From the NCBI GenBank assembly GCA_030440445.1, contig CP098528.1, forward strand, positions 682,001 to 746,000: a DNA stretch of 64,000 nt. Reading direction: 5' to 3'. This document shows positions 39,879 through 48,653 of the stretch, one piece after another. The notes under the pieces were generated by a model. The model ran no database searches and was not told the DNA's origin. It saw nothing but the letters and a program-made list of their open reading frames with translations. The DNA comes from Halomonas sp. KG2. GTDB lineage: Bacteria; Pseudomonadota; Gammaproteobacteria; Pseudomonadales; Halomonadaceae. Each line of letters begins with the position of its first letter. Within the stretch, counting starts at the first letter, position 1. The translations under genes were made by a program, and so were the position numbers.

Positions 39879-42044
39879 TTAATCCAATTGGCTCGCCAGC
39901 ACCGATAAGGTATTAGGCGCAAGAAGTTGTGAAAGAACTTCAGGCTCGGTTGCGCCTGGTGCGTACCATAAGTAGAGAGGTACCCCTGAACGACCGTGCT
40001 GCTCCAAGAAAGTGGTAATGGCGGGGTCTCCATTAGTCCAATCGCCCTTCATTGTGATCACTTCCGCCTGTTCGAATGCTTGCTGCGTGCGGGGTGTGTT
40101 GATGGCCCGCTGTTCGTTGATCTTGCAAGTGACGCACCAGTCTGCCGAGAAGTAGACCAAAATGGCGTGACCTTGTTGACGAAGTTCGGTCAATCGGTTC
40201 GCATTGAAGTCGAGTGAGCGTGTGTCGACTGAACTTGGGAGCGGATTGGGGTCTACCGCTTGCGGGATAAAGGCGCCAGGAACGAGCGCGCTTCCAGTCA
40301 GCGCCAGCCCGGCAGCGAGTCCTGCCGGTAGCCAGCTTAACCGCTTGGCGCTTCGTTGACGTAGTCCGGTGAACCAAAGCCCTATCGCCAGCAACATGAT
40401 CAGCGCGAGGCTCGCAATCATGCCGTTGTTGCTGAGCTGGCGGCCGAGCACCCAAGCCAAGGCTAAAGAGGTTAGGAACATGGGGATGGCCATGATATGC
40501 CGAAAGGTGGCAAGCCAAGGGCCAGGGCGGGGAAGTACGCGGCGCAGCACTGGCACGAACCCAAGCAGCAAAAATGGCAGGGCAATGCCCAGACCCAAAC
40601 CAGCGAATACTGTCAGTGCGGCAAACGTGGGGAGTACCAAGGCTGCGCCAAGAGCCGTGGCCATAAAGGGACCGGAGCAAGGCGTTGCGACGAAGGCGGC
40701 CAGTACACCTGTCCAGAAGGCACCGGCTACACCGTCCTGGCTTGCTAGCTTGCCACCGGCATTGATGGATCCCAGCTCAAAAAGGCCGGCCAGATTAAAA
40801 CCGATGGCCGCGGTCAACAGGGTCAGCACCAGGATGACTCGCGGGTCTTGCAGTTGGAAGGCCCAGCCAACCTGAGTACCCACTGCACGTAAGGCGATAA
40901 TCGTCGCGCCAAGTATTAAGCAAACGATAACCACGCCAGCGGTATAGGCTAACGCCTCGCGCCGGGCTTCGCGTTGACCTCCGGTTAAACGCGCAAGGCT
41001 AAGCACCTTAAGGCTGAGAATCGGGAAAACGCAGGGCATGATATTGAGCAGAACACCGCCCAATAGGGCGCCGAAGAATGCTGTCAGCAGCAGAGTAGGG
41101 CTGCCTTGTTCACCGGTGGTGCTGGCGTTGGTGGTATTGGCGATGGTGGTACTACTGGAGGAGGAGGCACTCTGATATCCGTTGGTGCTCGCCGCTGGCG
41201 CCTCAGCGCTATGGCTAACCAGTGTTAAGCCGGTCCCGGTTCCCAATGATAGCAGCGCCTCGAACGCATCGGGCGGGCTGTTTGCCGACCAGGAGTTAGC
41301 CCGCTGAGTTTCAACAATCAAGACATCGCCTTCACGGCTGAAGATTTGTTCAGCCGCGGGGTCCACGATGTTATCGGTGTCGACGAATAAGTGTGGATCA
41401 TTCAGCGTTACGCTAGCGGGCAAGGGGATGCTGACTCGCAGCCGCGCATCGTTGATCGTCACAAAGCTGGCTTGCGAGCCCAGTGGCCTGGGTAACTCAC
41501 GCCGCCACTCATCGAAGCGCGCTTTGCGCTCTTGCGTAATACGGCCATCGCCTGCGGTGAGGGTAATGGCTAGCGTCGATTGTTCGGGAACGCAGGCATC
41601 CGCACGGCAAGCGAGATAGTTCAAACCGACGGTGATTGGCAGAGGCGTTCCCGGCGCGACCGAACCATCTATCTCAACGGGGATTAGTAGCGCGTAAGGA
41701 TGCTCAAAGACATGATTCATCAAGTCGCCGGTCATCAGCGTATGTGGCACTGGAAATCTGGCATCGCCCACGCTGACACCATCCGGTAATTGCCAATTGA
41801 ACTGCGGTGCCAAGCCAATGCTGCCCGGCTGTTTCCAATACCCATGCCAACCTGATTGCGGCTCCATGAAAACGGCTAACGTGCTGGAGGTGCCGGCTGC
41901 GGGTTGGTTCGTTTCCGCTATCAAGCTGCTCTTGATGAGTGTCTCGCCCGAAGTGCCGGGAAACTCTTGAGCAGCCCCGATCTGGGGGAACAGCATTAAC
42001 GCCAGATAAAAGAGGACACAATAGCGGTAAATGGATCGGGGCAT
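39879..42044 (-). CDS. DsbD/ScsB-type thiol:disulphide interchange protein
   Basis: Membrane electron transporter of 721 residues carrying reducing power from cytosolic thioredoxin to the periplasm. A signal peptide (YCVLFYLALMLFPQIGAAQ) is followed by an ScsB-like periplasmic domain with a Cys pair in ACRADACVPEQ. About eight membrane segments (residues 300-570) carry the redox cysteines in NIMPCVFPILSLKVL and FVATPCSGPFMA. The C-terminal thioredoxin domain has ADWCVTCK. Long N-terminal domain and sequence are closer to ScsB (suppressor of copper sensitivity) than to E. coli DsbD. The two-domain thioredoxin-like gene just upstream is its likely partner. Confidence 0.88.
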   Translation of the reverse strand: MPRSIYRYCVLFYLALMLFPQIGAAQEFPGTSGETLIKSSLIAETNQPAAGTSSTLAVFMEPQSGWHGYWKQPGSIGLAPQFNWQLPDGVSVGDARFPVPHTLMTGDLMNHVFEHPYALLIPVEIDGSVAPGTPLPITVGLNYLACRADACVPEQSTLAITLTAGDGRITQERKARFDEWRRELPRPLGSQASFVTINDARLRVSIPLPASVTLNDPHLFVDTDNIVDPAAEQIFSREGDVLIVETQRANSWSANSPPDAFEALLSLGTGTGLTLVSHSAEAPAASTNGYQSASSSSSTTIANTTNASTTGEQGSPTLLLTAFFGALLGGVLLNIMPCVFPILSLKVLSLARLTGGQREARREALAYTAGVVIVCLILGATIIALRAVGTQVGWAFQLQDPRVILVLTLLTAAIGFNLAGLFELGSINAGGKLASQDGVAGAFWTGVLAAFVATPCSGPFMATALGAALVLPTFAALTVFAGLGLGIALPFLLLGFVPVLRRVLPRPGPWLATFRHIMAIPMFLTSLALAWVLGRQLSNNGMIASLALIMLLAIGLWFTGLRQRSAKRLSWLPAGLAAGLALTGSALVPGAFIPQAVDPNPLPSSVDTRSLDFNANRLTELRQQGHAILVYFSADWCVTCKINEQRAINTPRTQQAFEQAEVITMKGDWTNGDPAITTFLEQHGRSGVPLYLWYAPGATEPEVLSQLLAPNTLSVLASQLD

Positions 42045-42121
42045 TGGTTCTCAGCCCGCTTGAGACGGGCTGCTCCATTGAAAAGTATATCGCGCCGTGG
42101 CTGGTGCGAAATGGCGGTAGG

Positions 42122-43228
42122 TTATTGGCTGATGCGTTCGATGGCTTCGGCGAGCTCGGTATCTTGTGGCCCAAGCTTGTCGGCTACCTTGCCATCGGCA
42201 TCAATAAGCACAACGGTTGGTATCTGTTGAATGCCGAAGCGGCGGTGTATGTCACCATCGGCATCAAGTAGCACGGGAAACGCTGTCTCGGTGGTATCTA
42301 AATAGCTTTCGACATCGGACTCTTTGGTCCAAAGTCCAGAAATAATGCCTACCCATTGAGTCTCCGAGTCTTTACTCAATTGGTTGACGGTTTCGCGAAC
42401 GCGGCGACAAGCAGAGGCGGTGGCCGGCTGGCTCTCGGCAAGGTAGGACTCACACCATGAAGCAAAGAACACCATGCCTAGGGGCTTATCTGTCGCTGTG
42501 CGGGACAGGTCGATGGTGTCGCCGTCGCGCGTGGTGATATTCATCTGGCTAACCGTCTCGCCTACCGCTAACGCATTGGCGTCGATACCCTCGGCTGGGG
42601 CGTCGTGAGTGGCTGTTGATGAGTCGGGCTCAGTGGGTGTTAGTGCTGCTTGTAATGCCTCTTCTAGGGCTTGATCGTCACGATAGCCAATGTGAGTGAT
42701 GTGGCCACTGCGATCAATCACGACATGCTGCGGGGTAACGCGCAGGTTAAGGGCTTCAGCCAGCGTGCCGTCATCTACCGTGATAGGCATCGTCAGGCCC
42801 ATTTCTTCGCGATACGCACGCGCAGATGCTGCGCTGTCTGCGTAGCCGGTGTTAACGGCGATGACCTGAATGTCGTCACCATGTGTTTCCTGGATGGCCT
42901 GAAAGCCTGGCATCTGCTGGCGGCAGGGTACGCACCAGGTTGCCCAAAACTTTATATATACCGGTTTGACGCCATACAGGGTGCTGAGATCGATGGTGTC
43001 ACCCTCCAGCGTGGTAATGCTTAACTCGGGGCCGGGTTGACCAATCAGCGACTCGCCAGCCGCTTTGGCGCGCTGTTCGCCATCGACGTCGGCATCATAG
43101 GCCTGGTCAGATTCCGATTGTTCAGATTCCTGTTGTTCAGTGGTCTCGGTCGCTAGTGAAGGGCCAACATAGCCGAGCAACATGGCGAGCAGTATCGCCG
43201 TTGAAAGCCTGGTGCTGTTTATTCGCAT
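42122..43228 (-). CDS. Periplasmic protein with two TlpA/redoxin-like domains
   Basis: Secreted or membrane-tethered protein of 368 residues. After a signal sequence (RLSTAILLAMLLGYVGPSLA) and an acidic Glu/Gln/Ser linker come two redoxin domains. The first (residues 60-195) has a standard CVPC site (99-102) in FWATWCVPCRQQMP and a TPQHVVID cis-Pro loop. The second (residues 222-368) repeats the GDTIDLS opening and has IPTVVLID, but its site reads WCESYLAESQ: the second Cys of CxxC is Tyr, and the next Cys is 15 residues on. The start at 43228 has AGAGGA upstream. It lies 77 bases upstream of the ScsB-like gene, suggesting a thiol relay. Confidence 0.85.
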   Translation of the reverse strand: MRINSTRLSTAILLAMLLGYVGPSLATETTEQQESEQSESDQAYDADVDGEQRAKAAGESLIGQPGPELSITTLEGDTIDLSTLYGVKPVYIKFWATWCVPCRQQMPGFQAIQETHGDDIQVIAVNTGYADSAASARAYREEMGLTMPITVDDGTLAEALNLRVTPQHVVIDRSGHITHIGYRDDQALEEALQAALTPTEPDSSTATHDAPAEGIDANALAVGETVSQMNITTRDGDTIDLSRTATDKPLGMVFFASWCESYLAESQPATASACRRVRETVNQLSKDSETQWVGIISGLWTKESDVESYLDTTETAFPVLLDADGDIHRRFGIQQIPTVVLIDADGKVADKLGPQDTELAEAIERISQ

Positions 43229-43405
43229 AGGGGAGATCCTCTGGGTAAATGGTTCGGGCCTTGCGCAATCGCTTTGGGCTAGCTCAAAGAACGAGAACAA
43301 GGTTTCAGACCGATAAAAGTAGTGTGGAGTGTGAGCAGGATTGTGAATGGCATCATGGTCTAAAAAAAGAACCAAGAATGACTGGTTTTTATGTACCATT
43401 ACGTT

Positions 43406-44812
43406 ATGAACAAACTTCGCTTTTCGCTTGATCGCCAGGGCAAGCAGTCTCTTTCCGAACAAATACGCTTCAGCATTGCGGATGCTATTCGGCAAGGGCA
43501 TTTGTATGAGGGCGCGCGGCTGCCTTCATGGCGTGATCTTGGCGCGCAGCTGGGTGTTTCGCGGGGCACCATAAAAACGGCTTATGACCGGCTCAGCGAC
43601 GACCAGCTAGTTGTTTCCAAGGGGGCTGCAGGTACCTTCGTTAGCTCCGTGCTACCCGCAGTGCCAGAGATGGCCGCGGTGGTCTCTCGCCTGCCACTGC
43701 CTGATCTGTATCAGGATCTGGATAGTGTTCCCAAGCTTTTTCAAGTGGGCGTGCCAGCTCAGGACGCATTCCCCTTTAAGCAGTGGTCGCGCATCATGCT
43801 GCGCTGTACGCGAAAGGCAGTGGCTGAGTCGCTGCGTTATCCAGATCCTCGGGGCGAGTCTCAGTTGCGCAAGGAAATTGCTGCCTATCTAGCGGTATCT
43901 CGGGGACTACTCTGCTCTGCCGAGCAGATCATTATCACCAATGGCTATGCGGGCGCGCTGGGTTTGGCATTGCACCTGCTACGCCTGGATTCACGGCGGG
44001 TGTGGGTTGAGAACCCTGGCTATCCGCTAACTCGGCATGCCTTGTCGCTGGCAGGATATACATCAGTTCCCGTTCCGGTGGATGATCAGGGAATATGTGT
44101 GGAGCAAGGCATAGCGCTGGCCGCGGATGCCCGCTTAGCGATTGTAACGCCAGGCCAGCAAGCCCCCTTGGGGATGCAGTTGTCGCTGAATCGGCGCCAA
44201 GCACTACTGATATGGGCTCGAGAAAATGCGGGTTGGATCATCGAAGATGATTATCTAAGCGAACTGCAGCTAAGCGGACAAGCAACACCGGCGCTGGCCT
44301 CGCTGGATCGTGAAGGAAGGGTGATTCACATCGGTACTTTCAGTAAGACCATCAGCCCACGCTTGCGGCTCGGTTTTATGGTTGTACCGGCCAAGCTGTC
44401 AGAGCGCGCTGGCGATACGGCTGCCGCTTTATCACCCGCGTCTGGACTGCCGAGCCAGCTAGCCGTGGCGGAGTTTCTGCGCGATGGTCATTACTTGCGT
44501 CATATTCGGCGTATGAAACGCTTGTATAGACAGCGACGAGATGGGCTGCTGGCACTCATCAATGGATCGGTCTCACTGAGCGATATGGCAGGTCTGTCAC
44601 TGATGCTCGCCTTGGAGGATGACATGGACGACGTTGCTATTGCCGAGGCTGCCCAGGCTTTTAACTTGGCCCCGATGCCGCTGTCTCCCTGGTATGCCAC
44701 CCAAGCCGGGGCGCGAAAAGGGTTACTGCTAGGCATAACCAATCTATCCAGCCCTGCCTGTGAAGAAGGCTATCAGCAGTTGGCAGCGCTTATTGATCGC
44801 CATCACCAATAG
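43406..44812 (+). CDS. MocR-family regulator (GntR HTH with aminotransferase domain)
   Basis: Cytosolic regulator of 468 residues. The N-terminal GntR-type winged helix (QSLSEQIRFSIADAIRQGHLYEGARLPSWRDLGAQLGVSRGTIKTAYDRL) is followed by a class I aminotransferase-like domain with the PLP lysine in IGTFSKTISPRLRLGFMVV and the conserved IIEDDYLSEL region. Such proteins sense PLP or an amino compound. It is divergent from the thioredoxin-like gene; two TGGT-N8/11-ACCA inverted repeats (43356-43374 and 43383-43398) lie just before the start. An ATG 15 bases upstream is also in frame. The target is unknown. Confidence 0.9.
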   Translation: MNKLRFSLDRQGKQSLSEQIRFSIADAIRQGHLYEGARLPSWRDLGAQLGVSRGTIKTAYDRLSDDQLVVSKGAAGTFVSSVLPAVPEMAAVVSRLPLPDLYQDLDSVPKLFQVGVPAQDAFPFKQWSRIMLRCTRKAVAESLRYPDPRGESQLRKEIAAYLAVSRGLLCSAEQIIITNGYAGALGLALHLLRLDSRRVWVENPGYPLTRHALSLAGYTSVPVPVDDQGICVEQGIALAADARLAIVTPGQQAPLGMQLSLNRRQALLIWARENAGWIIEDDYLSELQLSGQATPALASLDREGRVIHIGTFSKTISPRLRLGFMVVPAKLSERAGDTAAALSPASGLPSQLAVAEFLRDGHYLRHIRRMKRLYRQRRDGLLALINGSVSLSDMAGLSLMLALEDDMDDVAIAEAAQAFNLAPMPLSPWYATQAGARKGLLLGITNLSSPACEEGYQQLAALIDRHHQ

Positions 44813-44822
44813 TGGCTGGGCT

Positions 44823-45446
44823 TTAAATCGATGACTCGTCATTAGTCAGTACGCCAGCTTCGATTAGCGTGGTCTGCGCCTGTTGCCACGCTTTGGCGAT
44901 CGCGGCTTCGCCGAACACTAAGCCCTGCAGATATACGAAGTGGACATCCCGAATGCCGATGGTGTTGAGAATAAGGCTGAGGTAGGGAGTGAGAAAATCC
45001 GGTTGTGGGTTATCGCCTTGTAACATACCGCCCGCGCTCACCAGAACGGTGGTGGGGCGATCGTGCAATAACCCTTGTTTGCCCTCTGAGACGATAAATG
45101 TGCGGTTAATACGCACCACGTGGTCTATCCAGAGTTTCAGCGCTGCCGGTACGCTGAAGTTGTGCATAGGCAGCGCGATTAATAAGCGGTTGCTCTGCTC
45201 CAACTCACGAATCAGTTGCTCGGACTCTGACAGGGCAGTGTTAACACGATCGCCGATATTGTGGCTGAGTAGCGCCGAAGAGTAATGGTGGGTTAGTGGC
45301 GACAGCGGAGCGGCAACTAAATCGCGTTCTATCAACCCCACGTTTGAGTTTCTGGCTGTCTCCTCAGCTAGGATCTTTTGAGCCAGGCGATAGCCCAGCG
45401 CATGCTTGCCATGCGGGCTAGCGTGAACAAATAAGGTGTTGTGCAT
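44823..45446 (-). CDS. FMN-dependent NADH-azoreductase-like flavodoxin-fold protein
   Basis: Flavoprotein of 207 residues of the AzoR family of NAD(P)H-dependent quinone/azo reductases. The phosphate-binding loop is in FVHASPHGKHALGYRLAQ; LIALPMHNFSVPAALKLWIDHVVRINRTF is the FMN-site signature, with GLLHDRPTTVLVSAGG following. It probably reduces quinones or other electrophiles. The gene lies downstream of a small membrane protein gene across 93 bases that hold a 14-bp tandem repeat. Both may be controlled by the adjacent TetR through the paired palindromes. Confidence 0.88.
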   Translation of the reverse strand: MHNTLFVHASPHGKHALGYRLAQKILAEETARNSNVGLIERDLVAAPLSPLTHHYSSALLSHNIGDRVNTALSESEQLIRELEQSNRLLIALPMHNFSVPAALKLWIDHVVRINRTFIVSEGKQGLLHDRPTTVLVSAGGMLQGDNPQPDFLTPYLSLILNTIGIRDVHFVYLQGLVFGEAAIAKAWQQAQTTLIEAGVLTNDESSI

Positions 45447-45452
45447 AAACCT

Positions 45453-45494
45453 CTCTTTTTAAAACCCTCTTTTTAAAACCCACTTCTTAAAACG
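45453..45494. repeat. Three 14-bp tandem units upstream of the azoreductase gene
   Basis: CTCTTTTTAAAACC occurs twice in succession (45453-45466 and 45467-45480), followed by CACTTCTTAAAACG (45481-45494); period exactly 14. The array begins six bases before the azoreductase start codon on the minus strand, occupying the ribosome binding site region, where the minus-strand repeats supply GGTTTTAAAAAGAG. Confidence 0.93.
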
Positions 45495-45539
45495 ACGGTG
45501 ACCTTCTCCTGATTATCTTGAAGGAGTTCAGTCAATCAA

Positions 45540-45803
45540 TCAGGTGACAGGACGATCCTGGCCTGCGGTCAACTTTTGTTCCTGTACTTGCCTATCTGAC
45601 GCTGGAAGGCCGTCAGAACCTACTCCCAATATCATACCGCGATAAAAGGCTTTTATTCCCTTCCGTCCTGAGAGCAAGGTCAGTGCAAGTAACCCGCTGA
45701 ATCCCAGTGCTAAGCCGATTATGGGGCCAATGATGTAACAGAACAGCACAAGAAATGGCATGCCAACCAGGTAGTCGATGGATTTCACAATTATATGTCG
45801 CAT
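45540..45803 (-). CDS. Small membrane protein of unknown function
   Basis: Eighty-seven residues with two hydrophobic helices (YLVGMPFLVLFCYIIGPIIG and LALGFSGLLALTLLSG), then a basic and finally polar tail. No family is recognised. The gene lies directly downstream of a promoter containing two palindromes and upstream of the azoreductase gene on the same strand, so it is probably the first gene of a TetR-controlled two-gene operon. Confidence 0.6.
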   Translation of the reverse strand: MRHIIVKSIDYLVGMPFLVLFCYIIGPIIGLALGFSGLLALTLLSGRKGIKAFYRGMILGVGSDGLPASDRQVQEQKLTAGQDRPVT

Positions 45804-45818
45804 GAGGTTTCTCTATTT

Positions 45819-45861
45819 TTGAGCATGCTCAATTTTTAATTGAGCGCGCTCAAAAAGTCAA
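45819..45861 (-). promoter_or_regulatory. Promoter with paired palindromic operators (probable TetR target)
   Basis: Two 14-base palindromes share the core TTGAGC-NN-GCTCAA: TTGAGCATGCTCAA (45819-45832) and TTGAGCGCGCTCAA (45840-45853), centres 21 bases apart, two helical turns. On the minus strand a -35 TTGACT (45856-45861) and a -10 TAAAAA (45833-45838) are spaced by 17 bases, so one palindrome fills the promoter spacer and the other follows the -10. This is a typical repressor arrangement. The tetR gene lies just upstream. Confidence 0.75.
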
Positions 45862-45917
45862 GCAATTTTGCCCTGGTCGGCCTTCGAGATGAGACCTGGA
45901 ATACGGTGGGGAAGGTC

Positions 45918-46451
45918 TTAATTGGTGGGTAAGATAACCGTGAGCTCGGCTCGGAAGTCGTTGATGGCAGCCTCTCGGCAAGGCTGATCGTGGCTAAGAT
46001 GGCGGACAAGTGTCATGAGGTAGCTGTTTTCGATCAGGCGCATACGAGTGGCGTCATGCAAAGTCGTTGCGCTTAAGATACAAGGCAGCAGTGAATCGTC
46101 GACGTTGCGTAAATAATCAAGGTCCCAGAGTGCCTCTTTCAGCAGGCTACGGCTCAAGGCGATATGATCGAAGTAATAGCGATAGAAGTGGGAGGCCAGC
46201 TCAACTAATGCTTCGTGCTCGTTGCCGCCCGCCCAGCTCGCGAGGAAGGTCTTGGCGATGTGGCTGATCTGCTCTTCCATGCCCTCCCGCAAGATATCGA
46301 TTTTGTTGGGGTAATGGCTGAACACAGTGCCGTCGGCGACACTAGCACGACGAGCGATCTCACGAGTGGTAGTAGAGGAAAAGGAGCGTTCGGAGAACAG
46401 CGCCCAGGCAGCCTCACGAATACGCTTGCGGGTGACTTCCTTCTTGCTCAT
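45918..46451 (-). CDS. TetR-family transcriptional repressor
   Basis: Repressor of 177 residues. The HTH is KKEVTRKRIREAAWALFSERSFSSTTTREIARRASVADGTVFSHYPNKIDIL, fully typical for TetR_N; the C-terminal ligand domain is not specific. The ATG at 46451 has GGAGAG seven bases upstream and is preferred over an ATG 24 bases further up that has none. The two palindromes downstream of its stop, before the membrane protein/azoreductase genes, are its likely operators. The inducer is unknown; a quinone or other electrophile would fit an azoreductase. Confidence 0.9.
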   Translation of the reverse strand: MSKKEVTRKRIREAAWALFSERSFSSTTTREIARRASVADGTVFSHYPNKIDILREGMEEQISHIAKTFLASWAGGNEHEALVELASHFYRYYFDHIALSRSLLKEALWDLDYLRNVDDSLLPCILSATTLHDATRMRLIENSYLMTLVRHLSHDQPCREAAINDFRAELTVILPTN

Positions 46452-46483
46452 CCTCTCACTCTCCGAGATGTCCATTGGCTGAC

Positions 46484-46564
46484 TGATGATACCTGCCCAC
46501 GGCTTAGGCTCAAAGGCTGGTGCCTAATGCAAAAAACCGGATTTGTTGGCGAGAGGTATCATCA
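46484..46564. repeat. Nested inverted repeats upstream of tetR
   Basis: TGATGATACCT (46484-46494) and AGGTATCATCA (46554-46564) form a perfect 11-base inverted repeat enclosing 59 bases. Inside, TTAGGC (46504-46509) pairs with GCCTAA (46522-46527). The 81-base unit lies between tetR and the metallo-hydrolase gene. It could be a small inverted-repeat element, a tetR leader structure or an operator region. Confidence 0.6.
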
Positions 46565-46636
46565 TGTCGTCGAAAGCAGGAATATCTCGAATAGTGATCG
46601 ATCATTTGTCGTGCATGGACAAATAATGGCGACAGG

Positions 46637-47620
46637 TCAGACGTCAGCGCGATAATTGACGGGCACCCAATCAAACATCGTGCTGTCTTCGACCACGTAC
46701 CCGATGCCTGGGAATGCGATATGGCAACCAGCCACCATGTATTTCTCTGCTACCGCTTCGGAAAAGGCCGCTTCACGAGTGATGACCGCCTGGTTCGGGT
46801 CAACATCAAAGGCAATCGCCACGCCCGGTTCGTCGAATTGAATGACATCGCCGTGGGTGATATCACCCCAATAGACGAATTTTTCGCCTTTGCTTTCAAA
46901 CCATAAGGCACTGTGACCAGGGGTATGGCCTGGACGGTGGGTTGAATTAATCACGCCTGGAATGGCTGGCATATCCGTGTCGTAGGTTTTAAGCGTGTCG
47001 CTGTCGATATAGGGCTTGGTTGACGAGACCGCCTGATCAAAGAACGGCTTAGCGTCGTCTGGGGCCTTGTCACGGTTTTCGGCACTAAGCCAATACTCCG
47101 CATCCAGTTTCGGCACATGGACTATCGCGTTGGCAAACACCTTTTCACCGTTTAGAACGAGCCCGCCGACATGATCGGAATGAATGTGGGTAATTACCAC
47201 ATCATCGATCTGGTCGGGGTGATAGCCCGATGCGATGATATTGTTTGTCAGTTTACCCAAGGCTGAGCCCATCAGATTACCGGTCCCTGCATCCAGAAGA
47301 ATCAGCCGATCACCGAAATTCAGCAAATAGGCATTAACTGACAGGTGGGTTGGCGTGCCTTGAAATGCATTAGCAAGTGCGGTGCGAGCCTGTTCGGGGG
47401 TGATATTCAGGTAAAGGTCGGCGATCGGAAATAGGCCCGTACCATCCGAAAGCGCAGTGACTTCGACATCACCCACCATCAAACGGTAATAGCCCGGCGC
47501 TTGCGTGCCAACTAGCGGTGCGCTGGCTGCCGCGTGTAATGGGATGAAAACGCTGCTGGCGGCTGCACCAACGGCCATAGCAGCCAGCGAACCTTTAAGC
47601 ATATCTCTGCGTGACAGCAT
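46637..47620 (-). CDS. Tat-exported MBL-fold metallo-hydrolase
   Basis: Metallo-beta-lactamase-fold hydrolase of 327 residues. The N terminus has a twin-arginine signal (SRRDMLKGSLAAMAVGAAASS), so it is probably exported folded to the periplasm. Metal ligands are in VVITHIHSDHVGG (HxHxDH), with further ligands in STHRPGHTPGHSALWF and the later YWGDITHG Asp. The start at 47620 has GAGGG upstream. The substrate cannot be told; relatives include lactonase-like enzymes. It is divergent from a LysR gene, which may control it. Confidence 0.87.
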   Translation of the reverse strand: MLSRRDMLKGSLAAMAVGAAASSVFIPLHAAASAPLVGTQAPGYYRLMVGDVEVTALSDGTGLFPIADLYLNITPEQARTALANAFQGTPTHLSVNAYLLNFGDRLILLDAGTGNLMGSALGKLTNNIIASGYHPDQIDDVVITHIHSDHVGGLVLNGEKVFANAIVHVPKLDAEYWLSAENRDKAPDDAKPFFDQAVSSTKPYIDSDTLKTYDTDMPAIPGVINSTHRPGHTPGHSALWFESKGEKFVYWGDITHGDVIQFDEPGVAIAFDVDPNQAVITREAAFSEAVAEKYMVAGCHIAFPGIGYVVEDSTMFDWVPVNYRADV

Positions 47621-47720
47621 AAAAACACCCTCTTTCAATCAATCAACAGGCCAGAATTCAACCGGCGGTTTGTAACGCGATGAGGAAAAGGTATATTCCC
47701 ATTGGTCAGTAATCAAATCG

Positions 47721-48653
47721 ATGCCAATCATGGATAATATTGATCATTTCAATTTACGCTCCTTCGACCTCAATCTTATGGTCGCGTTTGACGCAATGAT
47801 GCAAGAGCTGAGTGTCACCAAGTCTGCCGAGAAGCTCCGAATTGGTCAGTCGGCAATGAGCCATAATTTATCAACCCTACGGATGCTATTGCAGGACGAC
47901 CTTTTCGTTCGTGTTGGGCAGAAAATGCAGCCAACGGCCAAAGCTCGAGCGCTGGCTGGGCCGGTGCGAGTAGCGTTGACGCAGGCGCAAAATGCGCTTC
48001 AGTCATCGGATAGTTTTGAGCCGCAAACGGCAGACCGGATTTTTCGGGTGGGTATTGCCGGTGAAATGGAGATGGTTCTGCTACCTGCCTTGGTGGATCG
48101 ACTGCAATCAACGGCACCAGGGGTTCGACTGCTGAGTCGCGCGATTACGGTCGAAACAGTAGATATGATGATGGATTCGGGCGAAATTGATCTGGCCATT
48201 GGCTGTAAACAGTCTCGTCATCTAGGAGAAGTTCTGTTCGAATCCAATGTGGCATGCTGCTTTAATGCCGATCTGTGTCGATTAGTTCCGCCATTATCGC
48301 GTGATGATTACCTTGGCGCACGGCACGCTGTTCTTTCCCAGACGGCAAATGTCGCGGGCTGTGTTGGTGATGCCTTGGAAGCATTGGGAATAGAGCTCAA
48401 TGTCATTTTAGCGGCGCCTGACTTTATGCCGCTGCTTGCTGCAGCACGCAATGCACCCGTTGTGGCAACAGTGCCTAAAAGGATTGCCGTGCAGTATGCA
48501 CCGTTATTCGGGCTGGCATTTTGTGAAATGCCTATTCCGCTTAATTTCCCACCGGTAACTATGAATTGGGCAATATGGTCGGATAAGGATGTCGGACTGA
48601 GCTGGTTGCGAGACCAAATCAGGTTAGTGATTGACGATATCTCGCGGAGTTAA
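47721..48653 (+). CDS. LysR-family transcriptional regulator
   Basis: Regulator of 310 residues. The winged helix is NLRSFDLNLMVAFDAMMQELSVTKSAEKLRIGQSAMSHNLSTLRMLLQDDLFVRVGQKMQPT, and a periplasmic-binding-protein-like effector domain follows (IFRVGIAGEMEMVLLPALVDRL). The sequence resembles the NodD/PcpR-like branch. The start may be 47721 or the ATG nine bases later. It is divergent from the metallo-hydrolase gene over a 100-base gap and probably regulates it. Confidence 0.92.
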   Translation: MPIMDNIDHFNLRSFDLNLMVAFDAMMQELSVTKSAEKLRIGQSAMSHNLSTLRMLLQDDLFVRVGQKMQPTAKARALAGPVRVALTQAQNALQSSDSFEPQTADRIFRVGIAGEMEMVLLPALVDRLQSTAPGVRLLSRAITVETVDMMMDSGEIDLAIGCKQSRHLGEVLFESNVACCFNADLCRLVPPLSRDDYLGARHAVLSQTANVAGCVGDALEALGIELNVILAAPDFMPLLAAARNAPVVATVPKRIAVQYAPLFGLAFCEMPIPLNFPPVTMNWAIWSDKDVGLSWLRDQIRLVIDDISRS

